Counted from the stretch's first letter, positions 9,007 to 17,965 are shown. The stretch is 64,000 nt of DNA from Mycobacterium sp. (GCF_002863225.1 NZ_PKEK01000039.1:248001-312000); one strand, 5' to 3'. Notes: generated from the letters alone by a model not told the origin. Made by a program: numbers and translations.

Positions 9007-10358
9007 CGCCGGCGTGTACACGTTCCAGCGCGCACAGCCGCCACTGGCCCGGGACACCCTTCAGGGTGTGCTCGCCACGATCCGCGAATCGGTGCCGTGA
9101 GCCGGTGACGATGTCGCGGACCGTCGAGGACACCAGCACTTCGCTCGGTCCGGCCAGCGCCGCGACGCGCGCGCCGATGTGCACCGCCATTCCGGCGACG
9201 TCGTCGCCGCGCACCTCGACCTCGCCGGCGTGAATACCGACCCGAATCTCGATGCCCAGCAACCGGATCGCGTTGATCAGCGAGTCTGCGCAGGCGATCG
9301 CGGCACTCGGGCTGGGGAAGGACGCGACGAAGCCGTCACCGGCGGTGTTCACCTCGAAACCGCCGAACCGTTCGAGTTCGTGCCGGACCATCCTGTCGTG
9401 GTTGTCCAGCAGGTTCCGCCACCGACCATCGCCGAGCGACGCGGCCCGTTCGGTCGAGCCGACGATGTCGGTGAACATGATCGTGGTCAGCACCCGGTCG
9501 GCGCCGAATCCGCCGCGCACACCGGTGACGAACTCTTCGATCTCGTCGAGCATCGGCGCGGTGTCGCCGACCCAGTACAGCGCGTCCGCTCCGGGCAGTT
9601 CGATGAAATGCGCTCCGGAAATGTGCTCGGCGATGTATCGACCGTTGTCCACCGGGCAGAAGTCGGAATCCCGTCGATGCAGCACCAGGGTCGGCGCGGT
9701 GATCCGTGCGAGGGTGTCGCGGACGTCGGAATGGCGGGCCTTCAAGATGATGGCGCGGGCCATGCTCGGCGAGGCCGCCCGGTTGCCGGCCATGTCCCAC
9801 CACGAGCGGAACGCGTCGTCGTCGACCATGCTGGGCGCGATGAAACCGAGCATGTCGAACCCCTGGTCGACGGCATCCGGCTCCATCGCCACCGTGGTGT
9901 ACGGGTCCTCCTCGACGATCTCGAATCCCATCGGGTAGTCATCGGCGCGCAGCGTGCGGGCGGCGCCGTTGATGACGATTAAGTTGGCGACGCGTTCCGG
10001 GTAGTCGGCCGCGAGCACGAGTCCGGTCATCGAGCAAGCCGGGGGCGAGAATCGTCGCCCGCTCGCAGCCGATCGCATCCATCACCGAGATGGCATCCTT
10101 GGCCCAGAACTCCGGCCCGATCACGTCCTGCGACACCCGCGAGGACATGCCGACACCGCGCTGGTCGAGCCGGATGACCCGGCTGAACGACGCCAATCGC
10201 CGGTGGAAGCGGTACATGGACGGATCGGCGTCGATGGTGTCGATCGGAATCGACGGCCCCGGCAACACCAGCACGTCGGTCGGCCCATCGCCCAGGGTCT
10301 GGTAAGCGATGTCGGCCTCGCCGCAACTCGCGTAGCGAGTCCGTGGAAACTGCGCCAC
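8996..10358 (-). pseudogene. lipJ: LipJ/Rv1900c-type alpha/beta-hydrolase - class III nucleotide cyclase, broken by a frameshift
   Basis: Two frames together rebuild a protein of about 453 residues. The 5' frame (10358 down to about 10040) gives the start [10 protein letters not shown] and the hydrolase oxyanion strand (LVLPGP). The 3' frame (from about 10045) continues [14 protein letters not shown] to a full class III cyclase domain. Cyclase motifs present are FTDIVGST (metal Asp), NTAGDGF, and HIGARVAAL (transition-state Arg). The adenine-specifying Lys is Asn here (VNTAGDG), as reported for M. tuberculosis Rv1900c. The shift falls at the hydrolase nucleophile elbow, near 10028-10045. It could be decay or a sequencing error. 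Confidence 0.8.
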
Positions 10359-10374
10359 GCTCTACAGGCTAGAT

Positions 10375-10398
10375 CACCGAAACCGACACGTTTCGGTG
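10375..10398. promoter_or_regulatory. Inverted repeat CACCGAAAC-N6-GTTTCGGTG
   Basis: A perfect 9-base inverted repeat with a 6-base spacer, located 17-40 bases upstream of the lipJ start and about 80 bases before the divergent SDR gene. It could be an operator for a dimeric regulator or an mRNA hairpin in the lipJ leader. No T-run follows, so a terminator is unlikely. Confidence 0.5.
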
Positions 10399-10477
10399 TC
10401 AGCTGCGCGGTAGTCGCATCGTGGCCGCGCTGCCGCGAGTATGCAGGTAGCAGTAAGCAACGAGAGGAAACAACGCC

Positions 10478-11239
10478 ATGCAGTTGACGGGTAACACCGT
10501 TCTGGTCACCGGAGGGGGCACCGGGATCGGCCGGGGCCTGGCCGAGGCATTTCATCGGCAGGGCAACAACGTCATCATCGCGGGCCGTCGCCTCGAGGTA
10601 CTGAAGGAGGTTGCCGAGGCCAACCCGGGCATTCAATACCTGACCCTGGACCAGGGCGACGCCGGTGACATCAGGCGATTCGCCATCGAGGTCAAGGACA
10701 ACCACCCCGACGTCAATGTGCTGATCAACAACGCCGCCATCCAGAGGGTCGAGAATCTCGCCACCGGCGGCCCCGGGCGCGCCGAGCAGACCATCAACAT
10801 CAACCTGCTCGGCCCCATCCGGGTCACGGCGGCGTTGTTGCACGCGTTGCTCGGCAAGCCGCGAGCCACGATCATCAACGTCACATCCGGGCTGGCTTTC
10901 ATGCCCAGCGCTCTGACGCCGACGTACTGCGCCACCAAGGCCGCGCTGCACTCCTACACGCAGTCACTGCGATTCCAGTTGCGCGACAGCGATGTTCAGG
11001 TCATCGAGATCATTCCGCCACGAGTGCAGACGGCACTGCAGGGAGCCCGCGGGTTCGATCCGCGCGGATTGCCGGTCGACGAGTTCATCGCCGAGACGAT
11101 GACGCTGCTGCAGACCAAGCCTGAGGCCGCGGAGATCATCGTCGAACGCGTCAAAGGATTCCGGTTCGCCGAACGGGACGGCGCATTCGACGAGATCTAT
11201 CCCGCATTCAACGAGCGGATGACGGCGCAGGTCGACTAG
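10478..11239 (+). CDS. SDR family oxidoreductase (DltE-like)
   Basis: 253 residues, ATG after a GAGAGGAAAC ribosome site. NAD(P) motif TGGGTGIG (11-18), NNAA, and catalytic Ser in VTSG plus YCATK (150-154). The N-terminal pattern ([16 protein letters not shown]) and the IIPPRVQT segment match the DltE-like SDR subgroup found next to many mycobacterial regulators. The gene ends on a CTAG shared with the stop of convergent rpsR2. Substrate unknown. Confidence 0.88.
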   Translation: MQLTGNTVLVTGGGTGIGRGLAEAFHRQGNNVIIAGRRLEVLKEVAEANPGIQYLTLDQGDAGDIRRFAIEVKDNHPDVNVLINNAAIQRVENLATGGPGRAEQTININLLGPIRVTAALLHALLGKPRATIINVTSGLAFMPSALTPTYCATKAALHSYTQSLRFQLRDSDVQVIEIIPPRVQTALQGARGFDPRGLPVDEFIAETMTLLQTKPEAAEIIVERVKGFRFAERDGAFDEIYPAFNERMTAQVD

Positions 11240-11478
11240 GGCAGCAGCGCCATCTCACGGGCGTTCTTGATCGCCGTCGCGACCTGGCGCTGTTGCTGAA
11301 CGGTCAAGCCGGTCACCCTGCGCGACCGGATTTTGCCGCGGTCGGAGATGAACATCCGCAGATGTGCGACGTCCTTGTAATCGACGCTGGTGACGCCGAG
11401 CGTCCTGAGCAGATTCTTCTTGGCGGGTTTGATCTCCGCGGTAGTGGCCCGGCGGGTGCGGTGGGACTTGCCGGCCAT
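11236..11478 (-). CDS. rpsR2: 30S ribosomal protein S18, zinc-free (C-minus) paralogue
   Basis: 80 residues from the ATG at 11478 (MAGKSHRT), which overlaps the rpsN2 stop. The core [18 protein letters not shown] followed by RRVTGL is bS18. It contains no cysteine, so this is the zinc-independent paralogue that replaces the Cys-containing S18 when zinc is scarce. It is the last gene of the four-gene ribosomal operon reading from the Zur-like box near 12201. Confidence 0.95.
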   Translation of the reverse strand: MAGKSHRTRRATTAEIKPAKKNLLRTLGVTSVDYKDVAHLRMFISDRGKIRSRRVTGLTVQQQRQVATAIKNAREMALLP

Positions 11479-11783
11479 CACCAACTCGCTTTCCGGATGC
11501 CGGGAAGTTGTCCCTGGTGCGCCATTTCGCGTACGCGAACCCTGGACAGTCCGAACTTGCGCAGATGTCCGCGGGGCCGTCCGTCGACGGCGTCGCGGTT
11601 GCGTAACCGCACCGGGCTGGCGTCGCGCGGCTGCCGATTGAGTTCGCGCTGCGCATCCAGTCGCTGTTCCGCCGTGCTGGCGGGCGCGCGGATGACGCGC
11701 TTGAGTTCGGCCCGGCGATCGGCGTGCCGGGCGACGATGTCACGACGCCGGTCGTTCTTGACGATCTTGGATTTCTTGGCCAT
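11478..11783 (-). CDS. rpsN2: 30S ribosomal protein S14, zinc-free (C-minus) paralogue
   Basis: 101 residues, [11 protein letters not shown] start, with [21 protein letters not shown] as the conserved uS14 C-terminal signature. The short zinc-type S14 has two CxxC motifs. This long form has none, so it is the zinc-independent version. The stop shares a base with the next ATG (TGATG), and the upstream rpmG2 stop immediately precedes its start. Incorporation into 30S subunits under zinc limitation is known from M. smegmatis and M. tuberculosis. Confidence 0.95.
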   Translation of the reverse strand: MAKKSKIVKNDRRRDIVARHADRRAELKRVIRAPASTAEQRLDAQRELNRQPRDASPVRLRNRDAVDGRPRGHLRKFGLSRVRVREMAHQGQLPGIRKASW

Positions 11784-11948
11784 TCAGCGTTCCTCTCGGA
11801 AGTCGACGTGCCGTCGGACCACCGGGTCGTACTTCTTGAGCACCAGGCGGTCCGGGTCGTTGCGCCGGTTCTTGCGCGTGACGTAGGTGTAACCGGTGCC
11901 CGCGGTCGAGCGCAGCTTCACGATGGGACGAATCTCATTGCGCGCCAT
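11784..11948 (-). CDS. rpmG2: 50S ribosomal protein L33, zinc-free paralogue
   Basis: 54 residues beginning [15 protein letters not shown], with [21 protein letters not shown] as the bL33 core. The Cys pairs of zinc-type L33 are absent. The ATG at 11948 overlaps the rpmB2 stop, and the stop directly abuts rpsN2. It is too short to appear as its own long open frame, but the start, family match and operon packing are unambiguous. Confidence 0.93.
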   Translation of the reverse strand: MARNEIRPIVKLRSTAGTGYTYVTRKNRRNDPDRLVLKKYDPVVRRHVDFREER

Positions 11949-12184
11949 CAGATTCGCTCTCCCGCGCGACGCAACCGGGCGACGACTGCTTCGATGCCGT
12001 CGCGATCGATGACCTTGATGCCTTTGGCACTGACCCGCAACGTGATCCGCCGATTCTGCGACGGCAGGTAATAGGTCTTGCGCTGGATGTTCGGCGTCCA
12101 TCGCCGCCGGGTACGGCGGTGCGAGTGCGAGACGGTGTTTCCAAAACTCACCGAACGTCCGGTGACCTGGCAGCGAGCGGACAC
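11948..12184 (-). CDS. rpmB2: 50S ribosomal protein L28 paralogue, first gene of the C-minus operon
   Basis: 78 residues from a GTG preceded by [37 protein letters not shown] is the bL28 start. One Cys remains (residue 5), but the paired CxxC needed for zinc is missing. It leads the rpmB2-rpmG2-rpsN2-rpsR2 operon. The GAAAATCGTTTTC box sits 17-32 bases before its start codon, the right place for zinc-dependent repression by Zur. Confidence 0.93.
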   Translation of the reverse strand: MSARCQVTGRSVSFGNTVSHSHRRTRRRWTPNIQRKTYYLPSQNRRITLRVSAKGIKVIDRDGIEAVVARLRRAGERI

Positions 12185-12200
12185 AGCCCCTCCCCCTTAA

Positions 12201-12216
12201 TGAAAATCGTTTTCGA
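12201..12216. promoter_or_regulatory. Zur-like box upstream of rpmB2
   Basis: TGAAAATCGTTTTCGA contains the near-perfect palindrome GAAAA-TCG-TTTTC. This is the AT-cored, TGAAAA/TTTTCA-type pattern described for mycobacterial Zur (FurB) sites. It lies 17-32 bases upstream of rpmB2, so zinc-loaded Zur would cover the promoter. The function is assigned from motif plus gene context. Confidence 0.8.
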
Positions 12217-12254
12217 CAAGCGGTGCGTTGCACTGTAGCGTGTCGGCAGGGTTA

Positions 12255-12271
12255 TTGAAAACCATTTTTAA
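12255..12271. promoter_or_regulatory. Zur-like box upstream of mrf
   Basis: TTGAAAACCATTTTTAA (core GAAAA-CCA-TTTTT) is a second, slightly weaker copy of the box at 12201. It lies 12-28 bases before the mrf ATG. Having one box per divergent unit suggests that both arms are repressed together by zinc. Confidence 0.75.
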
Positions 12272-12282
12272 GAGGGAGTGGG

Positions 12283-13482
12283 ATGCGGACACCTGTGGTT
12301 CTGGTCGCCGGCCAGGGCGGAACCGATGCGGTCGCCGGCACGCTGCTGCGCCGACCGGGAACGGTGGTGGTGGAGCACCGCTTCGACGGCCACGTAGTGC
12401 GACGAACGGTCGTCCGGTTGCGCGACGGCGACCTGGTGATCGCCGAAGAGGCATTGGAACTGGCGCACGGTTGCCTGGCCTGCACGATCCGCAACGACCT
12501 GCTGGTGCTGCTGCGTAAGCTGCACCGCCGGGCCGACATCGAGCGGATCGTCGTCCACCTGGCGCCGTGGCTGGAGCCCGAACCGATCTGCTGGGCGATC
12601 AACCACGTCCGCGTGCGCGTGGGGCCGGGATATCTCGACGGCGTGGCCGCCCGTGACGTGGTGATCGCCGGGGTGGTCACGTGCGTGGACACCGTCGACT
12701 GGCTGGGTCAGGCGCTGGGCCAAGACGAGTTGTCCGACGGCCGCACGGTGGCCCAGGCGGTCGTCTGCCAGGCCGAATTCGCCGACGTCCTGGTGCTCAA
12801 CCGGGCCGATCCGTCGACGCTCGCCGTCCTGCGCAGGCTGGCGCCCCGCGCCCGGATCACCGTCGGTGTCGAGCGCGTCGAGATGTCGCTGGCTCACGTC
12901 GACGACGAATCACGCCGCGGCCGAAGCGATCACCCGCACGCCCCGCTGCTGGCCGGGCTGCCACCGCTGGCCGCCGAGGGCGCGATCAGGATTCTGGAGT
13001 TCAGTGCCCGCCGGCCGTTCCACCCGGAGCGGCTGCACGCCGCGGTGGACACGCTGCTCGACGGCGTGATCCGATCGCGCGGCCGGCTGTGGCTGGCCAA
13101 CCGGGGAGACCAGGTGATGTGGCTCGAATCGGCCGGTGGCGGACTCCGTGTCGCATCGGCCGGAAAGTGGTTGGCGGCCATGACATCGTCCGAGGTCGCC
13201 TACGTCGACCCGGAACGGCGGGCCTTCGCCGACCTGATGTGGGAACACCGGTTCGGCGACCGGCACACCTCCATGACGATTCTGGCCTGCGGCGCCGACC
13301 CGGCCGAGATCGCCGATGCGCTCAACGGTGCGTTGCTCACCGATGACGAGCTGGCCGATCCGGATGCGTGGTCTGGCTACGATGACCCGTTCGGTGACTG
13401 GCACCAAGACCCGTGCCACGAAACACCGGATATGGCAGGCGAATTCACAGCACATCGCACCAGTAACGGAGAATCCGAATGA
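12283..13482 (+). CDS. mrf: COG0523/CobW-related protein, Mrf-like ribosome hibernation recruitment factor
   Basis: 399 residues. The overall fold is COG0523 (CobW), with the C-terminal CobW_C region ([15 protein letters not shown]... through RHTSMTILA). The usual P-loop GxxGxGKT/S is degenerate: residues 8-20 read [13 protein letters not shown] with no Lys. The metal-binding CxCC motif is reduced to CLAC (64-67). These changes, the Zur-like box and the flanking C-minus ribosomal genes match Mrf, the M. smegmatis protein that recruits the hibernation factor MPY to zinc-free ribosomes, and M. tuberculosis Rv0106. Loss of GTPase activity is inferred. Its stop overlaps rpmE2 (ATGA). Confidence 0.85.
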   Translation: MRTPVVLVAGQGGTDAVAGTLLRRPGTVVVEHRFDGHVVRRTVVRLRDGDLVIAEEALELAHGCLACTIRNDLLVLLRKLHRRADIERIVVHLAPWLEPEPICWAINHVRVRVGPGYLDGVAARDVVIAGVVTCVDTVDWLGQALGQDELSDGRTVAQAVVCQAEFADVLVLNRADPSTLAVLRRLAPRARITVGVERVEMSLAHVDDESRRGRSDHPHAPLLAGLPPLAAEGAIRILEFSARRPFHPERLHAAVDTLLDGVIRSRGRLWLANRGDQVMWLESAGGGLRVASAGKWLAAMTSSEVAYVDPERRAFADLMWEHRFGDRHTSMTILACGADPAEIADALNGALLTDDELADPDAWSGYDDPFGDWHQDPCHETPDMAGEFTAHRTSNGESE

Positions 13483-13739
13483 AACCCGGCATCCATCCGG
13501 ACTATCGGCCGGTGGTGTTCCAGGACGCGAACACCGGCAAGCAATTCCTCACCCGATCGACGATGACCAGTTCGCGGATCATCGAGTGGGAGACCTCGAC
13601 CGGTGTCGAGACCTACCCGCTGGTGGTGGTCGAAGTGTCGAGTGACTCGCACCCGTTCTGGACCGGCACCAAGCGCACGCTCGACACCGAGGGCCGGGTG
13701 GAGAAGTTCTACCAGCGCTACGGCCGGCGCGCGAAATAG
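13479..13739 (+). CDS. rpmE2: 50S ribosomal protein L31 type B (zinc-free)
   Basis: 86 residues starting [16 protein letters not shown]. The longer type B form contains a [18 protein letters not shown] segment and a C terminus [13 protein letters not shown]. It lacks the CxxC of type A L31. The ATG overlaps the mrf stop, so the two are translated from one zinc-repressed message. It completes the set of alternative ribosomal proteins in the window (L28, L33, S14, S18, L31). Confidence 0.95.
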   Translation: MKPGIHPDYRPVVFQDANTGKQFLTRSTMTSSRIIEWETSTGVETYPLVVVEVSSDSHPFWTGTKRTLDTEGRVEKFYQRYGRRAK

Positions 13740-13752
13740 ACTGATGGGCAAT

Positions 13753-13905
13753 CTCAGTCGCGGATGAGCCCCGACCCTCGGGGCGGTGATTGCCACCACC
13801 CAGATCGACGTGAGCGCGGTGGTTACTCGCACGTTCTCTCGCTGGCGTCGATCTCGACGAAGTGACGAGCGCTACTGCAGGCAGCCTCAGTCGCGGATGA
13901 GCCCC
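13753..13905. repeat. 20-bp direct repeat flanking a 113-bp segment between rpmE2 and the acyl-CoA reductase gene
   Basis: CTCAGTCGCGGATGAGCCCC occurs at 13753-13772 and again at 13886-13905. The second copy is the end of the acyl-CoA reductase gene (GLIRD-stop). The DNA between contains an inverted pair AGATCGACG / CGTCGATCT. The arrangement looks like a small insertion or duplication that copied the gene end, or a dispersed intergenic element. No open frame or terminator T-run is evident. Confidence 0.6.
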
Positions 13906-15245
13906 TTGTTGCGCATCAGGAAGTCCGCGAGGTATCCGTCGTGCGGGATCTCGGGTGCTGTGTAGTGGGTCGGGTGGTGACCACCGTAGACGTTGGCGAT
14001 GGTCGGGTCGGCGAGTAGATCGTCGACCAGATCGTCGTCGGTGGTGATCGCACTGATCACCAGCGAATGCCGCAGCGGCGCCAGCCCGTCGGCCCGCGAC
14101 CAGGGGGCCACCCAGACGCACGGAAAGGGCAATTCGACGTTCAGCTTGTCGACGTCGGGTGAATCCAGCAGGTGTACCGCGGGGCGCAATACCGCGTAGC
14201 CGTCACCGAGCGGCGCAATGACCTGCTCGGCCCCCAGCAGCGCTGTGGCGCCCGCGGCCACCTTGGCCAGGTGACCCGCCAAAGCCGTTGCGGTCTCCAT
14301 CTTCTGGACGGGCAGGGATTGGCTGTCGATGGTCGACAGGTGCTCGGCGATCGCCGCGGCCAGGGGGGCTGGGTCGCCCTCGTAGAGCACGGCGGTGGTG
14401 TTGACGCAGGCGATGCCGCCGAGGTCGGCGACGGAGTCCGTGATCACGTCGAGGTAGTCGCGCCAGTCGTGCTCGGCGGTGATCAGCAGCTTGGCCCGAC
14501 CCGGTCCGTTGACGAAAACCGTTGCGTCCCCGGCGTATTTGTCGACCACGTCCTGCCCGCCGTAGACCATGCTGAGATCGGCCGACCGGATGATCTCGTC
14601 GGCTCCGCGATGATCGGTGGGCAGATAGACGGCGTCATGGGGGCGAAATCCAGCCTGCCGCAGAGCATGCACCAACCGGTGGGCGGTCAGGGGCTCGCGG
14701 CGTGACGGGCGGACCGCGACCCGGTAGCCCAAAGCCAGTGCCTGTGGCCACAGGGCGTGCACACCGGGACCGTTTCCGGAGGCCAGCACCGCGAATACGT
14801 CGCCGCGACGGGCCCAGACCGCGCCGCCGCGGCGTTTTTCCCGCCAGTCGAGCGCCGCGCCCGCGGGCCGGGCCTGCTGTACTGCGGTGAATGCCGATGC
14901 GACGCCGTCGGCGACGCCGCGCGCCCCGGCGCGGGTGACCGAGACCGGAACCCCGGAAATGCGGCCGGCCAAATCGACATAGGCGTCGAAGTCCAATCCC
15001 GCGATCACGCCGCCGGCGAACTCGTCGGCGGCCTTGGCCAGCGCGGCCTCGCGCTCACCGGCCGCCAGCGGCCGGACTCTGCGCTGTGCTCCGATCGCCC
15101 GCGAGATGTACAGCGGCGGTACGAGACTGAGCTCGGCGACCGCGGCTCCGCTGGTGGTCGACACGGTCTCGCGGGTGCGGGTACGGTATTCACCACCCGG
15201 GCCGAGTGCGTCGATCACCAGCAGATCCGTTGTGTCGGTCGCCAT
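13887..15245 (-). CDS. LuxC-like acyl-CoA/acyl reductase (aldehyde dehydrogenase superfamily)
   Basis: 452 residues from the ATG at 15245. An in-frame extension overlaps the upstream gene and is rejected. The LuxC pattern is visible: a long N-terminal part, VFAVLASGNGPGVHALWPQAL as the cofactor-binding strand region, and GGIACVNTTAV with the presumed catalytic Cys at 280. LuxC reduces an enzyme-bound or CoA-bound acyl group to an aldehyde with NADPH. It starts one base after the stop of a LuxE-like ligase, so the two almost certainly act as a pair, but no luciferase subunits are adjacent. The acyl substrate is unknown. Confidence 0.8.
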   Translation of the reverse strand: MATDTTDLLVIDALGPGGEYRTRTRETVSTTSGAAVAELSLVPPLYISRAIGAQRRVRPLAAGEREAALAKAADEFAGGVIAGLDFDAYVDLAGRISGVPVSVTRAGARGVADGVASAFTAVQQARPAGAALDWREKRRGGAVWARRGDVFAVLASGNGPGVHALWPQALALGYRVAVRPSRREPLTAHRLVHALRQAGFRPHDAVYLPTDHRGADEIIRSADLSMVYGGQDVVDKYAGDATVFVNGPGRAKLLITAEHDWRDYLDVITDSVADLGGIACVNTTAVLYEGDPAPLAAAIAEHLSTIDSQSLPVQKMETATALAGHLAKVAAGATALLGAEQVIAPLGDGYAVLRPAVHLLDSPDVDKLNVELPFPCVWVAPWSRADGLAPLRHSLVISAITTDDDLVDDLLADPTIANVYGGHHPTHYTAPEIPHDGYLADFLMRNKGLIRD

Positions 15246-15246
15246 C

Positions 15247-16353
15247 TCAATAGACCCCTTCGATGACCGGCTCACCTTCGAAGGCGGCGACCGGGCTCAC
15301 CTCGCTGAGCGAATCGCCCACCTGCCCGTCGATCCCCGGTAGCCGGATGGCGCTGTCGCGCTCCAGGTTATTGGGCAGGAACATGCCCTTGCTGACGTGA
15401 TTCATGATCACCTGACCGCGTTGCCCGTACGGCACCTCGTCACCGCTGTCCGGGTCGACCACCCAGAACGTCGCATACGGACTGCGCGGATGGAACACGA
15501 ACGGACCGTCACCGTCGATGCGTCTGGTGATCGCCTGCGAGAGGATCATCGTGCTGCCGAACGCCATGGTGATGGCCGTGTCCGGGAAGATGTCGCCGAG
15601 CAGGTCGAGGGTGTCGAGATCGACGTGCGCGCCGCTGAGCAACACGAAGCGGACCTTCTCGTTGAGCAGGTTGACCACCTCGTCGTCGCGAGCCATCGCC
15701 TCGAGTAGTGGGGGAGTGGTGTGCAGGTTCGCGATGTGCTGGGTGTGCAGCACATGGACCGCCTGCTCGACGACGTGATCGACGTACGCCGTCATCTCCG
15801 CGGCGGCGCCGCGGGCAACCAGCTTCTTCACCCAGCGGGGGTCGAGGTCGATGGCGTGAAAGGTCGATCCGAGCCGTTCGGAGACCAGCCGCGAGAAGTA
15901 GCCCACTCCATGCGGTCCGCTCGGCATCATGCACAGGAATCCGCGACCCCGCACAAAACCGCCCTCGGCGAAGTCCTCGGTCTGCCACTGCACGACCTGA
16001 GCGACCCAATCCGGCAGTTGCACGGTCCGTTTCGGTGCTCCAGTGGTGCCGCCGGATTCGAAGATCTGCGGAACCGGCGGTGGTGACCCCGCCGAGAAGT
16101 AGCCCCGCGGGACGAGGTCGTCGACCGACTCATTGCGTAACTCGCTGAGCAGGTTGGGAAATCGTCGGAGATCGGCGAAGGTGGTGACGTCGGTGAGTGG
16201 GTCGAAGTCCAGGGTCTGAGCCGCCCGCAGCCAGAACGCGCTGCCGGTCCGTTCGCCGAAATGCCACGCGACGGCGGCGCGCAGGTAGGCGTCCGGGTCG
16301 CCGACCCGGTCCGGGCGTGGCACATCCAGCAGCGAGAAGTCGATGTCTGCCAT
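15247..16353 (-). CDS. LuxE-like acyl-protein synthetase / AMP-binding acyl-activating enzyme
   Basis: 368 residues using the ATG at 16353 (MADIDFSLLDVP). An ATG 12 bases upstream is possible. The adenylate-forming motif is ESGGTTGAPKRT (about 97-108). The protein lacks the large C-terminal domain of full acyl-CoA ligases and matches the shorter LuxE / phenylacetate-ligase-like fold (PYGQRGQVIMNHVS near the end). With the LuxC-like partner one base downstream it would activate a carboxylic acid to an acyl adenylate and hand it on for reduction to an aldehyde. Confidence 0.75.
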   Translation of the reverse strand: MADIDFSLLDVPRPDRVGDPDAYLRAAVAWHFGERTGSAFWLRAAQTLDFDPLTDVTTFADLRRFPNLLSELRNESVDDLVPRGYFSAGSPPPVPQIFESGGTTGAPKRTVQLPDWVAQVVQWQTEDFAEGGFVRGRGFLCMMPSGPHGVGYFSRLVSERLGSTFHAIDLDPRWVKKLVARGAAAEMTAYVDHVVEQAVHVLHTQHIANLHTTPPLLEAMARDDEVVNLLNEKVRFVLLSGAHVDLDTLDLLGDIFPDTAITMAFGSTMILSQAITRRIDGDGPFVFHPRSPYATFWVVDPDSGDEVPYGQRGQVIMNHVSKGMFLPNNLERDSAIRLPGIDGQVGDSLSEVSPVAAFEGEPVIEGVY

Positions 16354-16654
16354 GGCTCCGATCATGTCGCAGGCCAACAGTACGGGCAATTGACGTGTCG
16401 CCAATCTGCTTCACCGAGAACGGTTTTCGTGCCACGTTCACCCGCTGTAGCCAAGGTATTCGCTGCGCCGACATCTAGCCCACCGGGTCGACGCCGGGAC
16501 ACCTGCCAGGGAATTCGCAGGACGAACGCTGGCGCACAGCCGACCATCGCGTAAACTCGACCTGGACATTCAGTGAACCAAAAGTGAACAAACGGTTAAC
16601 ATGCCTGGTCGTGGCCATCGCGAAGAGTGTCTCGACTGAACGGAAGGTACCGAG
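16354..16654. other. Divergent intergenic region between luxE-like and NTF2-like genes
   Basis: 301 bases without a credible gene. A near-palindrome CGAGAACGGTTTTCG lies at 16415-16429, about 60 bases before the LuxE-like start. Nearer the NTF2 gene, the heptamer AGTGAAC occurs twice a few bases apart, followed by GGTTAACATG. These are candidate operator or promoter parts. Nothing identifies the regulator. Confidence 0.4.
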
Positions 16655-17197
16655 ATGTATGTGCCCAGCTTGCCCGCCGTGGTCCTAGACAGCACCGTCG
16701 ATCCCGCTGACCGGGTCAGCGCCATCGACTTCATCAACCGGGTCAACTGGCTGTTCGATGCGTGGGACGTCGACGCGATGGTGGAGGCCTTCCTCCCCGA
16801 CTGCACCACCTACCACACCCACGGGGTCAGCCACGGAAAGCTCGAGACGCGACGCTTTTTCCAGGATCAGAGCCCCCACGTGGTGGCCGGAGTCAGCCGG
16901 CAAGCTCTCAACCCGATCGTCGATGCCGACGACGACGGCGGGGTGATCGTTCGCTACCACAACCTTCTCGTCCGGCACACGGCGCAGGCGTCGTTGCCGA
17001 GAATCGTTTCCGGCCAGGTCATCACGGCCGCTCCGGACGCGCCGGAGATCTGGATCTACTCGGCGATGACGGATCGGCTGCGCCGCACCGAGAACGGATG
17101 GCGCATCTTCGAACGACACGTCGGAGCGACGTCAATGAACGAGAGCGGCTCGTCGCGTCGTCACGCCGACCCGCACCTCGAAGCGGCGGGCTGGTAA
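16655..17197 (+). CDS. NTF2/SnoaL-like domain protein
   Basis: 180 residues. The cone-shaped NTF2 fold is suggested by the opening helix (AIDFINRVNWLFDAWDVDAM), the EAFLPDCTTYH strand turn, and the WRIFERHVG C-terminal strand typical of SnoaL_4-type proteins. Such proteins are small isomerases, dehydratases or hydrolases, or only binding proteins. The C-terminal 25 residues are polar and probably disordered. It is divergent from the LuxE/LuxC pair and convergent with the esterase gene. No specific reaction can be assigned. Confidence 0.75.
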   Translation: MYVPSLPAVVLDSTVDPADRVSAIDFINRVNWLFDAWDVDAMVEAFLPDCTTYHTHGVSHGKLETRRFFQDQSPHVVAGVSRQALNPIVDADDDGGVIVRYHNLLVRHTAQASLPRIVSGQVITAAPDAPEIWIYSAMTDRLRRTENGWRIFERHVGATSMNESGSSRRHADPHLEAAGW

Positions 17198-17965
17198 CTA
17201 ACCCCGGTAGGGCCGCCAGCCGCCTTCGGGCTGGGCGAGCCGGTCGGCCATCACCGACAGTGCCTGCACGTTGTGCCCGTAGCCGAGATGACTGCTGCGC
17301 ACTTCGATGTTCTCGGTCTGCGGGGCGGGCACGCTGGTGCAGCACTGCCACGCCACGATGCCGTCGGACTTGCTGTAGATGCACGTCGTCGGGACCGACA
17401 GCGGCTGCGCGCGACGGTCGAGTGCGCGTTCGGAGACCGACTCGGTGGCATCGGAGCCGCGGTTGACCAGTCGCCACACCCGCCACGCCGTGCTCGCCTG
17501 ATGATTGCCGCGAAACGGTGAGCCCAAGGTGATCACCGACCGGATGTCGTCGGGCCGCGCGCGGGCGAGTTCGCGGGCGTAGATGCCGCCGGCGCTCCAG
17601 CCGATGAGACTGACCCGCCGCCCGTCGTTACGCTCCCGAATGTGTTGCACGCGTGCGGGTAACGACTCTTTCATGCTGGCGCGGTAGCCCATGTTGGTGC
17701 CCAGGCCCCAGTCGTAAACGCGATAGTTCAACTGTCGCAACACATTACGCAGTAGGTCGGTCGAGAGCGGTCCGGCCAGGAATCCCGGCAACACCAGGAC
17801 GGGATGGCCGTCACCGGATTCCCAGCCCGCGATGCGTCGCATCGCCAGCCGAGCCGACAGGTACTCCAGGCCGGTGCGCCACTCGAGCGTGCGGAGCAGA
17901 TGTCCCGGCGGTGCCGCGTTGGCCGCGTCCGGAAGCTCGGTGACCGGCTCAGGAGTAGAAGCCAT
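17198..17965 (-). CDS. Alpha/beta-hydrolase (lipase/esterase-like)
   Basis: 255 residues from the ATG at 17965, which lies inside the last 17 bases of fadD15. The nucleophile elbow is GWSAG (122-126) with Ser124. PVLVLPGFLAGP (55-66) supplies the oxyanion-hole strand, and SHLGYGHN near the C terminus carries the likely catalytic His. An acidic partner is probably in YSKSDGIV. There is no signal peptide, so it is cytosolic. The overlap with an acyl-CoA synthetase suggests that it releases fatty acids which FadD15 then activates (inference). Confidence 0.82.
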   Translation of the reverse strand: MASTPEPVTELPDAANAAPPGHLLRTLEWRTGLEYLSARLAMRRIAGWESGDGHPVLVLPGFLAGPLSTDLLRNVLRQLNYRVYDWGLGTNMGYRASMKESLPARVQHIRERNDGRRVSLIGWSAGGIYARELARARPDDIRSVITLGSPFRGNHQASTAWRVWRLVNRGSDATESVSERALDRRAQPLSVPTTCIYSKSDGIVAWQCCTSVPAPQTENIEVRSSHLGYGHNVQALSVMADRLAQPEGGWRPYRG

